DNA of 64,000 nt, taken from contig OZ231127.1 in NCBI GenBank assembly GCA_965153355.1, positions 95,232,001-95,296,000 on the forward strand. Reading direction: 5' to 3'. The DNA comes from Flaccisagitta enflata (lineage: Eukaryota; Chaetognatha; Sagittoidea; Aphragmophora). Positions 36,335 to 47,300 of the stretch are shown here, piece by piece. Every line of letters begins with the position of its first letter. The stretch's first letter is position 1. Position numbers and translations under genes: made by a program. Under the pieces are notes generated by a model. The model was not told where the DNA came from and searched no databases. It worked only from the letters and a program-made list of their open reading frames with translations.

Positions 36335-37417
36335 CTGAACCAATCCAGGGATGTAACGCCCATCGCAGAAAGTTTGTCAATAAGAATATCCCCGTCAACC
36401 GTATCAAAGGCCTTTCTTAAATCAATTATCACCATTCCCACCAAATTCCCCTTCTTATTTTCGCCTTTGATATAGTCCACGAGATTGACTAAACAAGTAT
36501 CAGTAGAAAATCTGTCTGAAACCAGACTGATATTCGTAAAACAATTTTTTCGAATCTAAATAATCAACAAGTTGGTTATTGACTGCCCTCTCCAGTATTT
36601 TTGAAACACTACTCAAAATGGAAACCGGTCTGTACTTCCCAGGGTCCAATCTTGACCCCTTCTTAAAAAGCGGGATAACTTTTGCCTGTTTTAAGCTGGA
36701 GGGGACAATTTCCGTAAGAATAGAAAGTTTTATAATGTGCTTAATGGGCCCAGCAAGATATTCAGCACCATCATGTAAAAAACGCGGAGAAATGTCGTCT
36801 AAGCCGGTGATAATTAACAGGCATCAAAACAAAAGAGGGGCCAAAAATCCCTTAACAACGATAAAAATTTTTAAAATTCAAAGATGAGGTGGAAAAAATA
36901 CCAGATGGCGTGGGTAAAAGATTAACTAGTTTCATTGCAACACTAGTAAAAAATTCATTATAAGTCATTGCAACACTACCCGCATCAAATAATTTTTCGT
37001 CATTATTTTCAAGAACAATACTAGTTTTAGATTTTGCTTCACCATAACCAAGAGAACTCAGGCGTCGCCACAGTTTAGCAGAGTCGCTCCCACATTCATT
37101 CAGTTTATTCTTGAAAGAATCCGCTTTCGCCAGCTTAATATCTCTCTGCACTGAGTTCCTTTGTTTACAGTAAGCAGCATAAAGAACTTCATTGCCACGA
37201 CTTTTCTTAAATTTCCGCAAAAGTTCATCGCGCTTCCAAATACCGACTAAAATTTCCCTACACATCCACGGTGCCGTATTGTGTTTCACTCTTACTTGAT
37301 TACAAGGTGCAATATCATCAATGACAGAAAGTAAAGTAGTGACAAAATTCTGTAAAGCTAATTTGACATTTGTTTCCAGAAGAACATTGCTCCAAGAACA
37401 TTGCTCCAAGAACATTG

Positions 37418-37418
<1 letters not shown>
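36335..37418 (-). pseudogene. LINE reverse transcriptase fragment, longer but broken copy
   Basis: The 3' part (36335-36809) matches the copy 1 fragment and carries MIDLRKAFDTVD before running into the CCGA array. A 2-nt deletion near 36510 relative to copy 1 breaks the frame. After a mismatched stretch (36810-36855), a 187-codon frame to 37415 continues the element upstream: NTAPWMCREI, RDELLRKFKKSRG, YAAYCKQRNSVQRDIKLAKA and SAKLWRRLSSLGYGE, the linker usual between endonuclease and reverse transcriptase in jockey/CR1-like LINEs. It stops at a CTAT array. Non-functional. Confidence 0.8.
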
Positions 37419-37488
<70 letters not shown>

Positions 37489-37489
37489 A
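37419..37489. repeat. (CTAT)n array
   Basis: About 17 tetranucleotide units at the upstream boundary of the LINE fragment. Confidence 0.97.
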
Positions 37490-37699
37490 CTATCATACAT
37501 GGGCAAACAAACCTATGCCAAGACTTAAGGACTCGTCTGTTGCAGGTCTGAGCTAAAAGCTGTTTTGAGGAAAAAATGGTGCTATTAAAGCGGCGATGAC
37601 TGGTGAGGCTCATGATAATGGTTGGGTAATGTCTTTGTTAAATAGGCAACGATATGTTTGACTGAAATAAAATACACAGTTACACGAGATGTCATCTAA

Positions 37700-38240
37700 C
37701 AGGCGTCTATAAAGTTGAGTATCCCTCCCCCTCCCCATCGGGGAATAAAATAAAAGGGTTTGGAGATGGGGAAGAAAATCAAAGGGTGGAAAAAAAAAGA
37801 AAAACACTTTTGACAGTTTAACAAGGCCGGATACACGGCCAATCCGTAGTCGCTGCTGGTGGGCAGGGGCAGTGATGCGAGTGGGCAGGGGCAGTCAATG
37901 AGTGGGCGGGGGCTGTATTGACGCCAGGCAGGAGCTGTGATGGTCAGAACTCCGTTTTTCAGTCGATTTCACGTCATCAATATTTTCGCGTCACATACAG
38001 ACAGACAGACCTACCTACCTACCAAGGGACACACCCTCTTATAGAGTCGCTAGGAAGCGACTAAAAAGAGAGTATTTGACTACTGCAACACTATTTTACA
38101 CTATTCTGACCATATCTATACTAGTTTTATACTCTATGGGGTAGAAAATCAAACAATTTTTCAACCTGGCGGGGAAAGAAATCAAAGACCAGGAGGGGTG
38201 GGAAAAGAAATCAAAGGCCGCTCAACTTTATACACTCCTG
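37700..38240. mobile_element. hAT-like TIR element carrying a family A insertion
   Basis: The ends are CAGGCGTCTATAAAGTTGAG and the inverse of CAGGAGTGTATAAAGTTGAG. Flanks TCATCTAA and ACATCTAG suggest an imperfect 8-bp target duplication. Poly-G/C stretches and AAATCAAAG lie just inside each end. Family A element 37820-38067 is nested within. Non-coding. Confidence 0.6.
37820..38067 (-). mobile_element. Family A element, AGTCGCT subtype
   Basis: The terminal palindrome has arms AGTCGCT and AGCGACT, and the internal site reads AGTCGCTGCTGGTGGGC, so the G-to-T change relative to the common subtype appears in both arms and the internal site. The interior has a GGTGGGCAGGGGC-type local repeat and a short GACAGACCTACC array. 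Confidence 0.75.
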
Positions 38241-38340
38241 ACATCTAGACATAGAAACAGGGTATCTCGTATTTTGAATACGAATTATGCATTTAATTCT
38301 TTAATTCTTTTCACGAGATAATCCGTAGAGAAATGCCATA

Positions 38341-39134
38341 ACAGGGTGAGCAAAATTATCCGCAATTACTTCATGGAAGGAAAACTACACTTAAAAGTGA
38401 CCCAGCACTATCAAATTTGGACCAGAGTAGCCCAGTTAGTCATACTAGAAGCTAGAATTGACTGTAAGGCCTTTCTATATCTCTTGTCACTATGGGAGTC
38501 AAACAATTTGAAGCAAAGATTTTGATTTTAACAGGATTTTATTTCTCAGTCAAAATAGCTGACAGAATCATATTTTTTTGTATTTGTGATTACTCCATAA
38601 TGACTTTTTTTAGCATGGCACACAAAATGCTGAAGGAGGTAAGTTACATAAATATGAATAGAGCTCACCAAAGCAAATAAATTAGGCCTAAAGGGCAAAA
38701 AAAAACTAGTAACAGAATTTCAGTTTTTCTTTTGTAAATCTTTTTAGTCGTGTACACGCGACTCTCCAACCCACTCTGTCCGTCTGTCGGTTGGTCGGTC
38801 GGTCTGTCGGTCACGCTTAACTTTTTTCGGCTTTTCCGGGCGGTTTTGGGGTTACTGCTCCTGCCCAACTGCTTGGTTAGTCAATTTCATCACTGCCCCT
38901 GCCCACCCGCACGCGACTGGGGTAGCCGTGTATACGGCCTTGTTAAAGAGTGATTAATGAGAGTAAAATTCACCTCAAGTTTTATTTCTGACTATTAATT
39001 TTATGTAAAATTGTGTTTTTATTGCTGAAGAGGATATCTTCTCATATCTACCTATCATATTTTCAAAAATGATTATCTTTAAACGGTCTTTAAAAAGAAT
39101 AAATGCCAATTGCTGATAATTTTGCACACCCTGT
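38341..39134. mobile_element. TA-flanked TIR element, 794 bp, with nested family A element
   Basis: The ends are ACAGGGTGAGCAAAATTATC and the inverse of ACAGGGTGTGCAAAATTATC. TA flanks at 38339-38340 and 39135-39136. Removing the nested family A element (about 200 bp) leaves about 592 bp, the same size as the TIR elements at 30166 and 33266. Non-coding. Confidence 0.75.
38741..38944 (+). mobile_element. Family A hairpin element nested in a TIR element
   Basis: T run, AGTCGTGTACACGCGACT, CTCCAACCCACTCTGTCCG, GGTC array, GCTCCTGCCCAACTGC, TGCCCACCCGCACGCGACTG, 3' hairpin GCCGT-GTAT-ACGGC with CTTGTT. The hairpin loop change here extends the stem by one pair. Confidence 0.8.
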
Positions 39135-39289
39135 TAGCCCATCATCAATCCCTTAGGGGCCTAAGTATTTCACAAACAAAGTATTGATCTTTCCACTTAA
39201 CTGTTATTTAAGTCTAGACGACATCTACTGTACATCCCACAAACGGACACTAATATTTTGTTCGCTATCTGAGTTTTTTTTTATTTCTA

Positions 39290-39806
39290 TTACCAGCGAT
39301 AAAAGAAATCTGCCTGTAATAGAAGGCATTTTTCAGTGCCTTAAAGATAAGATAATGCATTGACATGTGCTCTAGCGGAGCTCAAAAGTATAACTTTCAA
39401 AAAATCCATGAGAATCTAAACAAACCTTAAAAGAGTCATCCGTTTCAGCCTATGCAAAAGATTTTTCATTGAAAACATTGGAGCTTGCAACAAAATAAAA
39501 AAAAGGTGTCAAATTGAGATCTGTCAGGTAGAGCAATCTTTATCAATTCAGAATAAGATTTTGACAATGTTTGTTTGATCACAATTTCTAAACAAATAAA
39601 GTGACCAGTTACTGCTTGGCGCTATTTCAAGAATAACTTGATATATTTTCATTTTTCATGGACTTTTTCAGTTTCTGTCATTCTATGTATTTTTGATATA
39701 TAATAAAGATAACATCTTTCAAAAGATTATATCACTATTCAAGAATCAAAATAAAACAGAGGCGATGTACGGTTTTCTATTTGGGCATGGTTACTCACTC
39801 AGTTTT
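39290..39806. mobile_element. Relative of the 574-bp TIR element, left end unclear
   Basis: The right end (GATGTACGGTTTTCTATTTG, then GGCATGGT before TA) and the interior (TTTCTAAAC, CTGCTTGGCGCTATTT) match the element at 2332-2905. The left end is too diverged to place exactly. Confidence 0.5.
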
Positions 39807-40004
39807 GAGAACCTAATTCATGATATGCTGAAACTAGAAAACACGTAGAAAACACGTGACTATCTAATAGCTCACCGGCTTTTCGAGTTTTTTCGAAGAT
39901 GAAACTTACATAACAAGAATGATGAAACTTACGTGATAATGATAATCCAATTATCTCAGCGAAGTATCAAGAGCCTATTTAACAGGTAATACGGGGTTAC
40001 AAAA

Positions 40005-40208
40005 TCGTCGCAAACGGGGGGCAGGGGGTGGAAATACACGTTTCAACACGAGAGTTATGGACCAACGTACCAACGGGCCGACGGACCAATGGACCAACGA
40101 ACCAATGGACCGAAGGACCAAAGGACAGATGAACCAACGGACAGACCAACGGACATACCAAGTCTCTCATAGAATCGCGATTCGCGAGTCCGTGACAAAA
40201 AAAAATGA
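40005..40208 (-). mobile_element. Decayed family A element
   Basis: AAATCGTCGCAAACGGGGGG and CAGGGGGTGG resemble the internal site. A GGACCAACGGACC array follows, then ATCGCGATTCGCGAGTC and an A run at the terminal hairpin position. Confidence 0.5.
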
Positions 40209-40402
40209 GACGGGAAATTATCCATTGAACCGATACATTTATATTTTCGTGCTTTACTTATTTTCACATTCTTCTTCGCAATGTGTATTGACGAAAAAAT
40301 ATATTTCAACAAGGGAAATAACTCTCACCGGATTTGAATGCAAGTAATAAATAATTCAACAATATCTTTTCCCAGATTTCGGGCTATTATAGCCTTTTTT
40401 CT

Positions 40403-40745
40403 GTGATAATACTAATTTTTTTTCCGTCTTCTTTTTCCTTTTTCTTCTTTTTTGTTTTCTTTGTTTTCTTTGTTTATCCTTGGTTTTTTTTTTTTTCTTT
40501 TTTTTTTTTTTCCTTTTTAGTTGCGGACACGCAACTCTATGAGAGCCTTTGTCTGTCCGTTGGTCCGACCGTCGGTCCATCCATCGGTCTGTGAGCACGA
40601 GTCGAAAAATGTGAAAACGCGCATTTCTGCCCCTGCCCACCTGTCCGCAATTGGTATTGGCCGTGTATCCGGCCTTGTTTCTTTTTTTTTTCGTTTTTTT
40701 TTTTCTTTTTTTTTCATTTTTTTTTCTTTTTTTTTTCCTTTTTTT
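40403..40745. repeat. Poly-T/TTTTTC tracts around a family A element
   Basis: T-rich pyrimidine tracts at 40408-40513 and 40676-40745 flank the family A insertion at 40514-40680, consistent with a preference for T runs. Confidence 0.8.
40514..40680 (+). mobile_element. Family A hairpin element, AGTTGCG subtype
   Basis: Palindrome AGTTGCGGACACGCAACT after a T run, CTCTATGAGAGCCTTTGTCT, GGTC/GACC array, TGCCCACCTGTCCGCAATTG (internal site sharing TTGCGGACA on the opposite strand) and a 3' end CCGTGTATCCGGCCTTGTTT. It is the same subtype as 826-1032 and 47729-47877. Confidence 0.8.
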
Positions 40746-40840
40746 GCTTGGGTGACAAGTCAGTTGGGATGATTAATATCTATACCAGTTGGTCGATTGT
40801 TGATTGTACGTAGCAAATCTTCAGCCTTATGATCTGTTAA

Positions 40841-42339
40841 CAGGCCTGTATATAGTTCCACATTTCCCCCCCCCCCCCGTGAGGGAGGGGGAAATCAATC
40901 AAAGATTTTGGAGATAGGAAAGAAATTATCAGGGGGGAAAAAAGAGAGAAAAAGAAAATATGGGGAAAATAACACTATTGGCAATACCAAATCATAAACT
41001 GATAAAGACTGATTAGTAAAACACAATTTAACACTATATAGACCTTAACAAGGCCAACACCTTTAAGTCGCGTGTGGGACAAAGATAACTGAATTGACCT
41101 GACTCCTTATTGTATCACTTTATAGACTTAGACCAGACTTAGACCAGACTTAGACCAGACTTAGACCAGACTTAGACCAGACTTAGACCAGACTTAGACC
41201 AGACTTAGACCAGACTTAGACCAGACTTAGACCAGACTTAAACCTGACTTAGACCAGACTTAGACCAGACTTAGACCAGACTTAAACCAGACTTAGACCA
41301 GACTTAGACCAGACTTAGACCAGACTTAGACCAGACTTAGACCAGACTTAGACCAGACTTAGACCAGACTTAGACCAGACTTAGACCAGACTTAGACCTG
41401 ACTTAGACCAGACTTAGACCAGATTTAGACCAGACTTAGAGCGGACTTAGACAAGACTTAGACCAGACTTAGACCGGACTTAGACTGGACTTAGACCAGA
41501 CTTAGACCAGACTTAGACCAGATTTAGACCAGACTTAGACCAGACTTAGACCAGACTTAGACCAGAGTTAGACCAGACTAAGACCAGACTTAGACCAGAC
41601 TTAGACCAGACTTAGACCAGACTTAGACCAGACTTAGACCAGACTTACACCAGACTTACACCAGACTTACACCAGACTTACACCAGACTTAGACCAGACT
41701 TAGACCAGACCTAGACCAGACTTAGACCAGACTTAGACCAGACTTAGACCAGACTTAGACCAGACTTGGACCAGACCTAAGCCAGACCTTAACCAGACTT
41801 ATACCAGACTTTATCTAAACTTAAACCAGATCTAAGCCAGACTAATAACAATGTAAAACTGCAAAAAAAGCGTAGCGCTATGAACTTGGAATGACTTATA
41901 GTGACTCAGAATGACTTATAGTGACTCAGAATGACTAAGAATGACTTAAAATGACCTAAAATGATGTAAAACGACAAAAAATGACAAAAATTTTAATCGT
42001 AAAAAAGTGACTTAGCATGACTTAGAACGACTTAGAATAACTTAAAATGACTTAGAATGACTAAAAATGACTTAAAATGACTTAAGATGACCTCAAATGA
42101 CTATATACGATACAAAAAAGCAAAGTGTTACGGACCGACCGACAGACCGACCGACCGACCGACCGACGGAGCAGGTTGTAGAGTCGCGTGCACGCGACTA
42201 AAAACATTATTTTATTGCCATATGGAGAATAAATTCATAGATTTTGTAACGCGATACAATGCATTGCGGGGGGAGGGGAGAAAATCAAAGGCGGGGGGGG
42301 GGAAATTAATCAAAGGTCATGGAACTATATACTACCCTG
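40841..42339. mobile_element. hAT-like TIR element expanded by a nested family A element
   Basis: The ends are CAGGCCTGTATATAGTTCCA and the inverse of CAGGGTAGTATATAGTTCCA. Flanks TCTGTTAA and TCTATTAA match at 7 of 8 positions, as for a hAT target duplication. The same C-rich/AAATCAAAG motif as in 37700-38240 lies inside each end. Almost all of the length is the nested family A element at 41047-42204. Confidence 0.65.
41047..42204 (-). mobile_element. Giant family A element with two internal minisatellites
   Basis: At about 1.16 kb it is five times the usual length. On the minus strand it starts with AGTCGCGTGCACGCGACT, a GGTC array and TTTTTTG, then a 10-bp minisatellite (TAAGTCATTC type, 41885-42110) and an 11-bp minisatellite (CTTAGACCAGA on the plus strand, 41124-41830, about 60 units), and ends with the internal site CACACGCGACTT and the 3' hairpin AAGG-TGTTGG-CCTT with GTT. 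Confidence 0.85.
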
Positions 42340-43010
42340 TCTATTAACCTAGACATTCAACCTCCTGGGACCCTCATTCAATAGAATGGATAAGCTTATC
42401 TTATTTCTATATGATTCACTCTTTCTTGCACAGGTATCCTGGTGGTTCCGATGAGAGCTTTTTCCGAAAGAAAACCACTTTTTCGTCGAACCGCAGATTC
42501 AGTCACCATTGGACTTAACTAAAGAATGTAAGAATATACCCATATATGACAGATTCACTAGACCTTGTAAAAACTAAAAGTGGAATGGACAAACCCACCA
42601 AAGGGCCAATTGATGGACCCATTTTAGGACCTCTGTTTTCACCTCTCAATTTCATTTCAGGACCTCTGTCCTCCCTAATCTAACACCTCTGTCCATCTGA
42701 CTCAATTTTGTTTTGACCACTCATTTTTGACCAAGACTCATCCTTTTAATCCTCTTAGTCTTCATTCTTCACCTCACTTAGGTTTCATTTCTACACCTGA
42801 TCCTTTACAGCCTCTTCATTTTCCACTTTCTTGTATTTTTAACATTTTTAGCTTGTTTTTGTTGTACTTTGGGTGACGGTGATGGGGCCTAAACCAGCCA
42901 GGATTAAGGGTAATGTGTTGTAGTACCCTTTTTCCTGCGAGTCCAAAGCCTCCACTGAGGTACAACAATTTTCGTTTGTTATGTTTTTTATTGTTTTTTA
43001 TTGTCTTTCC
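42340..43010. other. Non-coding, no feature recognised
   Basis: A mildly repetitive stretch of GGACCTCTGT-type sequence at 42625-42690. No coding signal. This is the region upstream of the kringle gene and its family B neighbour. Confidence 0.4.
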
Positions 43011-44172
43011 CTTTTTGGGCAGCGGCCCTGAAGGGGCCGATGACCTATGCTTTCACACATAGGGGAAATTTCTCCTTCTTTTCCTTCTTCTTCTTCTCCT
43101 TCTCCGTTCCCCCCCCCCTCAAGGCCCAAATTTTAGTCTCGAGACCCAAATCCTAGCTTTGAGGCTCAAATCCCCGCTTTGAAGCTCAAATCACAGCCTT
43201 GAGGCTCAAATCTCAGTCTCCAGGCTAAAATCCCAGCCTTGAGGCTCAAATCCTAGCCTCGAATCTCAAATACAGTCCTGCTTGAATAAATTGCAACTGG
43301 ATCTTTATTTGATTGTTAAGCGATACTTTATCAGTCAAACTGTATAAATTCAATATTTTTTGACAGGTTAGCATCAATATTTAGTTAATTCGCCACCATT
43401 TTCCACATTTATCACGATTCTGCCCGACATTAAGGTTGCAAAGCTAATGAGGTAATTTAAGTAGAGAGACCAGTGACATTGCATGTTAATCTTTACTTGT
43501 TCTTCTAGTTTTGGTCAATCTAAGGGCCCAAACCATGAAATATTCATGACCATTTGAAAGCTCTGCAAAAAATCTTCCAAATGCGATGTTGCTGGTCATT
43601 GTAGCTTTATTCGTTTAGAAATAACAAAGGTTTGAAGAAAAATATCACCAACAGAAAAAACGCTCAATTTTGATGAATTTCCTTACCCATTTTTTAGTCC
43701 TTCTCTTTAAAACAGCATTCCATCTAAATGCATCAACAAAATTCTCTCTACTTGGTCTCAATCTCTTCATCTTTTGAAAAGCTTCAATTTCATCCATGAT
43801 TTTGCTAGGTTTTTCTGATTTTTGACAGAGTAATAGGCTCAAGAATCCAGTTGCAATTTATCCAAGCATAACTGTACCAGCTTCCAAGCTCAAATACCTG
43901 CCCCGAAGCTCAAATCCCAACCTCAAAGCTCAAATCCCAGCCTCAAAGCTCAAATCTCAGCCTTGCAGCTGAAATCCAAGCCTCAAAGCTCAAATCCCAG
44001 CCTCAAGGCCCTAATCCAAGCCTCAAGGCCCCAATTCCATCCTTGAGGCCCAAATAAAAACAGCATAGGTCATCGGCCCATTTGGGGCCACTGCCCCTCT
44101 AACTACCTCACACCCACATACACTCACATAAAGGCAACGGGTACCGCTGACCATCTAACGCTTTTGCAACTA
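43011..44172. mobile_element. Family B hairpin element with nested TIR element, next to the kringle gene
   Basis: Left end: T run, GGGCAGCGGCCCTGAAGGGG, CCGATGACCTATGCTTTCAC and GGGGAAATTTCTCC. The right inner arm (44060-44096) is inverted: GCATAGGTCATCGGCCC. The outer right end has GGTACCGCTGACCATC and CGCTTTTGCAACTA. Minisatellite units (GCCTCAAAGCTCAAATCCCA) occupy 43120-43270 and 43877-44055, split by the TIR element 43273-43874. The right end lies about 90 bp before the start codon of the gene at 44263. Confidence 0.75.
43273..43874. mobile_element. TA-flanked TIR element, 602 bp, nested in family B
   Basis: The ends are CAGTCCTGCTTGAATAAATT and the inverse of CAGTTATGCTTGGATAAATT (TIR about 30 bp), flanked by TA at 43271-43272 and 43875-43876. 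It interrupts the family B minisatellite, so it is the younger insertion. It carries the inverse core TTATTCGTTTAGAAAT near 43608. Confidence 0.85.
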
Positions 44173-44262
44173 TTCCTCATAGCCAACATTGACACAATTG
44201 CAATACAACATTCGTATCAATATTCATCAATGCAGATGCCGGACTGTACCATCGCTTACAAA

Positions 44263-44393
44263 ATGGTAGTGCTACCTTTGCTGCTGCTTCTCGTTGTGAA
44301 AACCAATGGAGAACTGTGCGTTTTTTCCAAATCCGGTTATGAATATGATGGAACCATAAACGTCACAAGCAATTCAAGAAAATGTCTCGACTG
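44263..44393 (+). CDS. Exon 1: signal peptide and first kringle half
   Basis: Encodes the hydrophobic leader, then cysteines 19 and 41, ending KCLDW. The donor is TG|GTGAGA with the tryptophan codon split. NVTS (33-36) is a potential N-glycosylation site. Confidence 0.75.
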
Positions 44394-47300
44394 GTGAGAA
44401 TTGACTGGATAAATCAACAAAGGTGTTCAGAGATTTGGTACAAAAGCATTAATGGGCATCATTGTACGTATACTTTACCTCTCTCTCTATATATCTGTTG
44501 GTCATTGTTCAAGTCTGATTGAGCGTGACTTTTTACCTCCCTTCCTTTGCAGGTCCACTGTTGGATGGCCCAACCTGGAGAGAAACTTCTGCCGGAACCC
44601 AACATTCAAGGAAGGAGGGCCTTGGTGTTACGTTCAAAGAGACCCATTGGTTCTTGAATATTGCACCGTCCCAGAGGCAACAATTGAGGATCCAGTTGAA
44701 ATCAAACTGGAGGAGGGCAACCTTTTAAATGCCATGGTAGACGCTAATGGCACCGTAACCAGTAAGGACAAAGAACATCCTATCATTCTCAAATCCGTGT
44801 TTGAGCAAGAAATTATGGCTAAGCGCGTCAGTTTTGTCGTCAATGATGAGCGAAGGCTTTTGCAGGTTCAGGTTTTTGGCATCAACAAGGCCTCATGTAA
44901 TTTCCACGACGCAATCATGGCAAACAGGTTGAAATTGGCTCATTCAGCACACATTGTACCCCAAAGAGGATCGTCAGTTGAATATCAATGGCAATTGATT
45001 GGTAATGAAACTGAAAATGGCGAAAATTTTGACAGTTCCACTTGTTTTTTGATAGAGGTACACAACGGCGTCGATGGTGGGATGAAGCTGAACAATCCCA
45101 CGATTCATTTCGTAGATGATGTAAGACACAACAACTTTTATCGGTTGACATGTCAAGAACAGGCCAGATATCTCAGGCGTCAGAGACATGTCGATTCCGA
45201 TTTGATTCAAAAAGCGAGAGACATCTTAGATGAGATTATTGTACAGGACAAACGCCTCTACGCACATTTCACTCTATGCGACTTAGAATGCGAGCGGGAA
45301 AAAAGGGAGATCATCAAAAAAGACGAGCAAATATCACGACAAGCGTTGCAGGCATACTACACTCATTTCAAAACGGGTTTAGGCAGAGATCGCAAGCCAA
45401 GGATTGCTGAATCAGATATAAGGAAAATGAAACTTCACTTAGCAGAGGTGTCTAATTTAGAACACCTCATCATGCGTACGAAATTTGACAAACAATCACT
45501 CAACTATTTAGTAAGTGACGAGTCTTTTAAAGGTATCTACGAGGGAAAAAAGACGAGGAAAACCCATAGAAAAACCAATGGCGATTTTGAAGGCCACTGA
45601 AAAAGATTGGGAAGATCGTCTTGATAAGCAAGATAGAAAGGCGCTGTATACGGCAAAAAACAAATGGGATAGAGAAAAGATGATCGCGAAAACCATTCCA
45701 AATCAACTTGTAAATGTTCACAATGTCATGACAACAGCTCAATCAGCAGTTACATCCTGGAGTTCTAGCAATGTATATGAAAAGATGGCAAGCATCACTA
45801 AGACAGCGAGTAGTGTAGCAGGATTGTTTGCCTCAAGTCCCTGCGCAGCAATAGCAAGAGGCGTTTTAGATATGTTCACATTTTTTTTTGGTTTAGGATC
45901 CGATCAAAAAAGCGTAACTCAAGTTGTTGAAGAGATTATTGATAAACAGACTTACATCCTCCAGGAAGATAATGCGGAAACGCGAGATCTAGTTCTGAAA
46001 GTTTTTGAGAAATTATTTGAGCAAGGGGAATCTTTGCACGTAAGAGCAAGAAATGACGTTTTCAAGTTTTTGAATGCAAAAATAAAAGCCAATCTTAAGC
46101 TTATGGCAGAAAGACTCAAGGCGGTGGAATCATATTCTATGAATGATGAAATCACAGACAACATGCTTCAATTCGCTGATAGGTGAGTAAGTAGTCCTTT
46201 TCAGTATTGGGCTTGGAACTTTACAGATCATGCTCGCTCAAGTGCAAGGCTGAATTTTGAACACACTTGCTCTCCTGAAAGTGAGTGCAGGGATGGTTTA
46301 GAATACTGCATATTTGTTAGTTATCAATCCCAGAAAAAAATACATATTATTGATAGAAATGACTTGAAACTATCGCTTATTCAATGTTGTATTTTTCTTA
46401 AAGGGACATGAATGCCATCAAACCAATGAGCGCAGAGGCTGCGGAAATTCTCAAAGAATATTGCGCCACCAAGTCTGGTTATCGGAAAACAATCTCCAAA
46501 AACTGCTGTAAACTTCTAAGTGTGTGTATTTTGAACATGTGGATCCGCGAACGAATGCACGATCAATTCCTGTCACTCATAAACAGGAATGGAAATCACG
46601 ATGGAATCTACGAAGGTAAACGGCAAATTAGAGAAGGACACAGAAGGAGATCAAAAGAATTCTTGAGTAAGTTTTTGAATACCGAAAGTGCGGTGGTGGA
46701 CGTTGGTGCTTTGGTTTACAATTGTCAGCTTTATTGCCCTAACGCAACCTGGTCAGCCAGTTTTATTGAGCGGGAACAGCTTCCCTTCATGGTCGCGTAC
46801 CTGAAAAGTCTGGGTATCAAAGACTTTGCTCAGTGTGAGACTTGCGATCCTTGTAAGAATGAAGCAAATCACTGCGATAAGAACGCCATATGCAAATGGA
46901 AAGACGAATCAATTTCAAAGAAGTCAGATCGTTATTCTTGCGAATGTAAGCCTGGCTACCAAGGTGATGGCAAAACATGCAGAAAAAGCGACTGCGATTT
47001 GCAGGGTTGCAAAAAGAGAAAAGCGTGTAAAGACCTGGTTACTCGCCATTATGATAACTCTATTTGGGTTCGAGCCCGCTCATTCAATTACTGGTATCAT
47101 GTTGGTGCTACATGCCATTCAAAATATTCTCTAGCATCTATAGCGGGATCGTCGGGATTCGAACTCCGCTATGGGCTTCGTCTTTCAAAGCAAACTGACA
47201 AATGTAAAGTGAAAACCCACGCAGCTTCTGTACTGAACAGAAATCACGATTTTACACTCAGGCAAACTCTTACTCGCCAATGTGTTTGCAATAGGAAATA

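Noticed and set aside
35871-36480. GRSV and PTDR repeat proteins
   Set aside because: Translations of (CCGA)n, open on both strands. Only the LINE-derived end has real coding character.
41124-41830. CRISPR-like regular array
   Set aside because: The 11-bp units are contiguous with no unique spacers, and the genome is eukaryotic. It is a minisatellite inside a family A element.
43645-43842. 65-codon minus-strand frame upstream of the kringle gene
   Set aside because: It lies wholly inside the 602-bp TIR element and has no recognisable domain.
44164-44262. Upstream in-frame ATG extension of the kringle gene
   Set aside because: Starting at 44164 would put 33 polar residues before the hydrophobic leader and overlap the end of a family B element; the ATG at 44263 gives a normal signal peptide.
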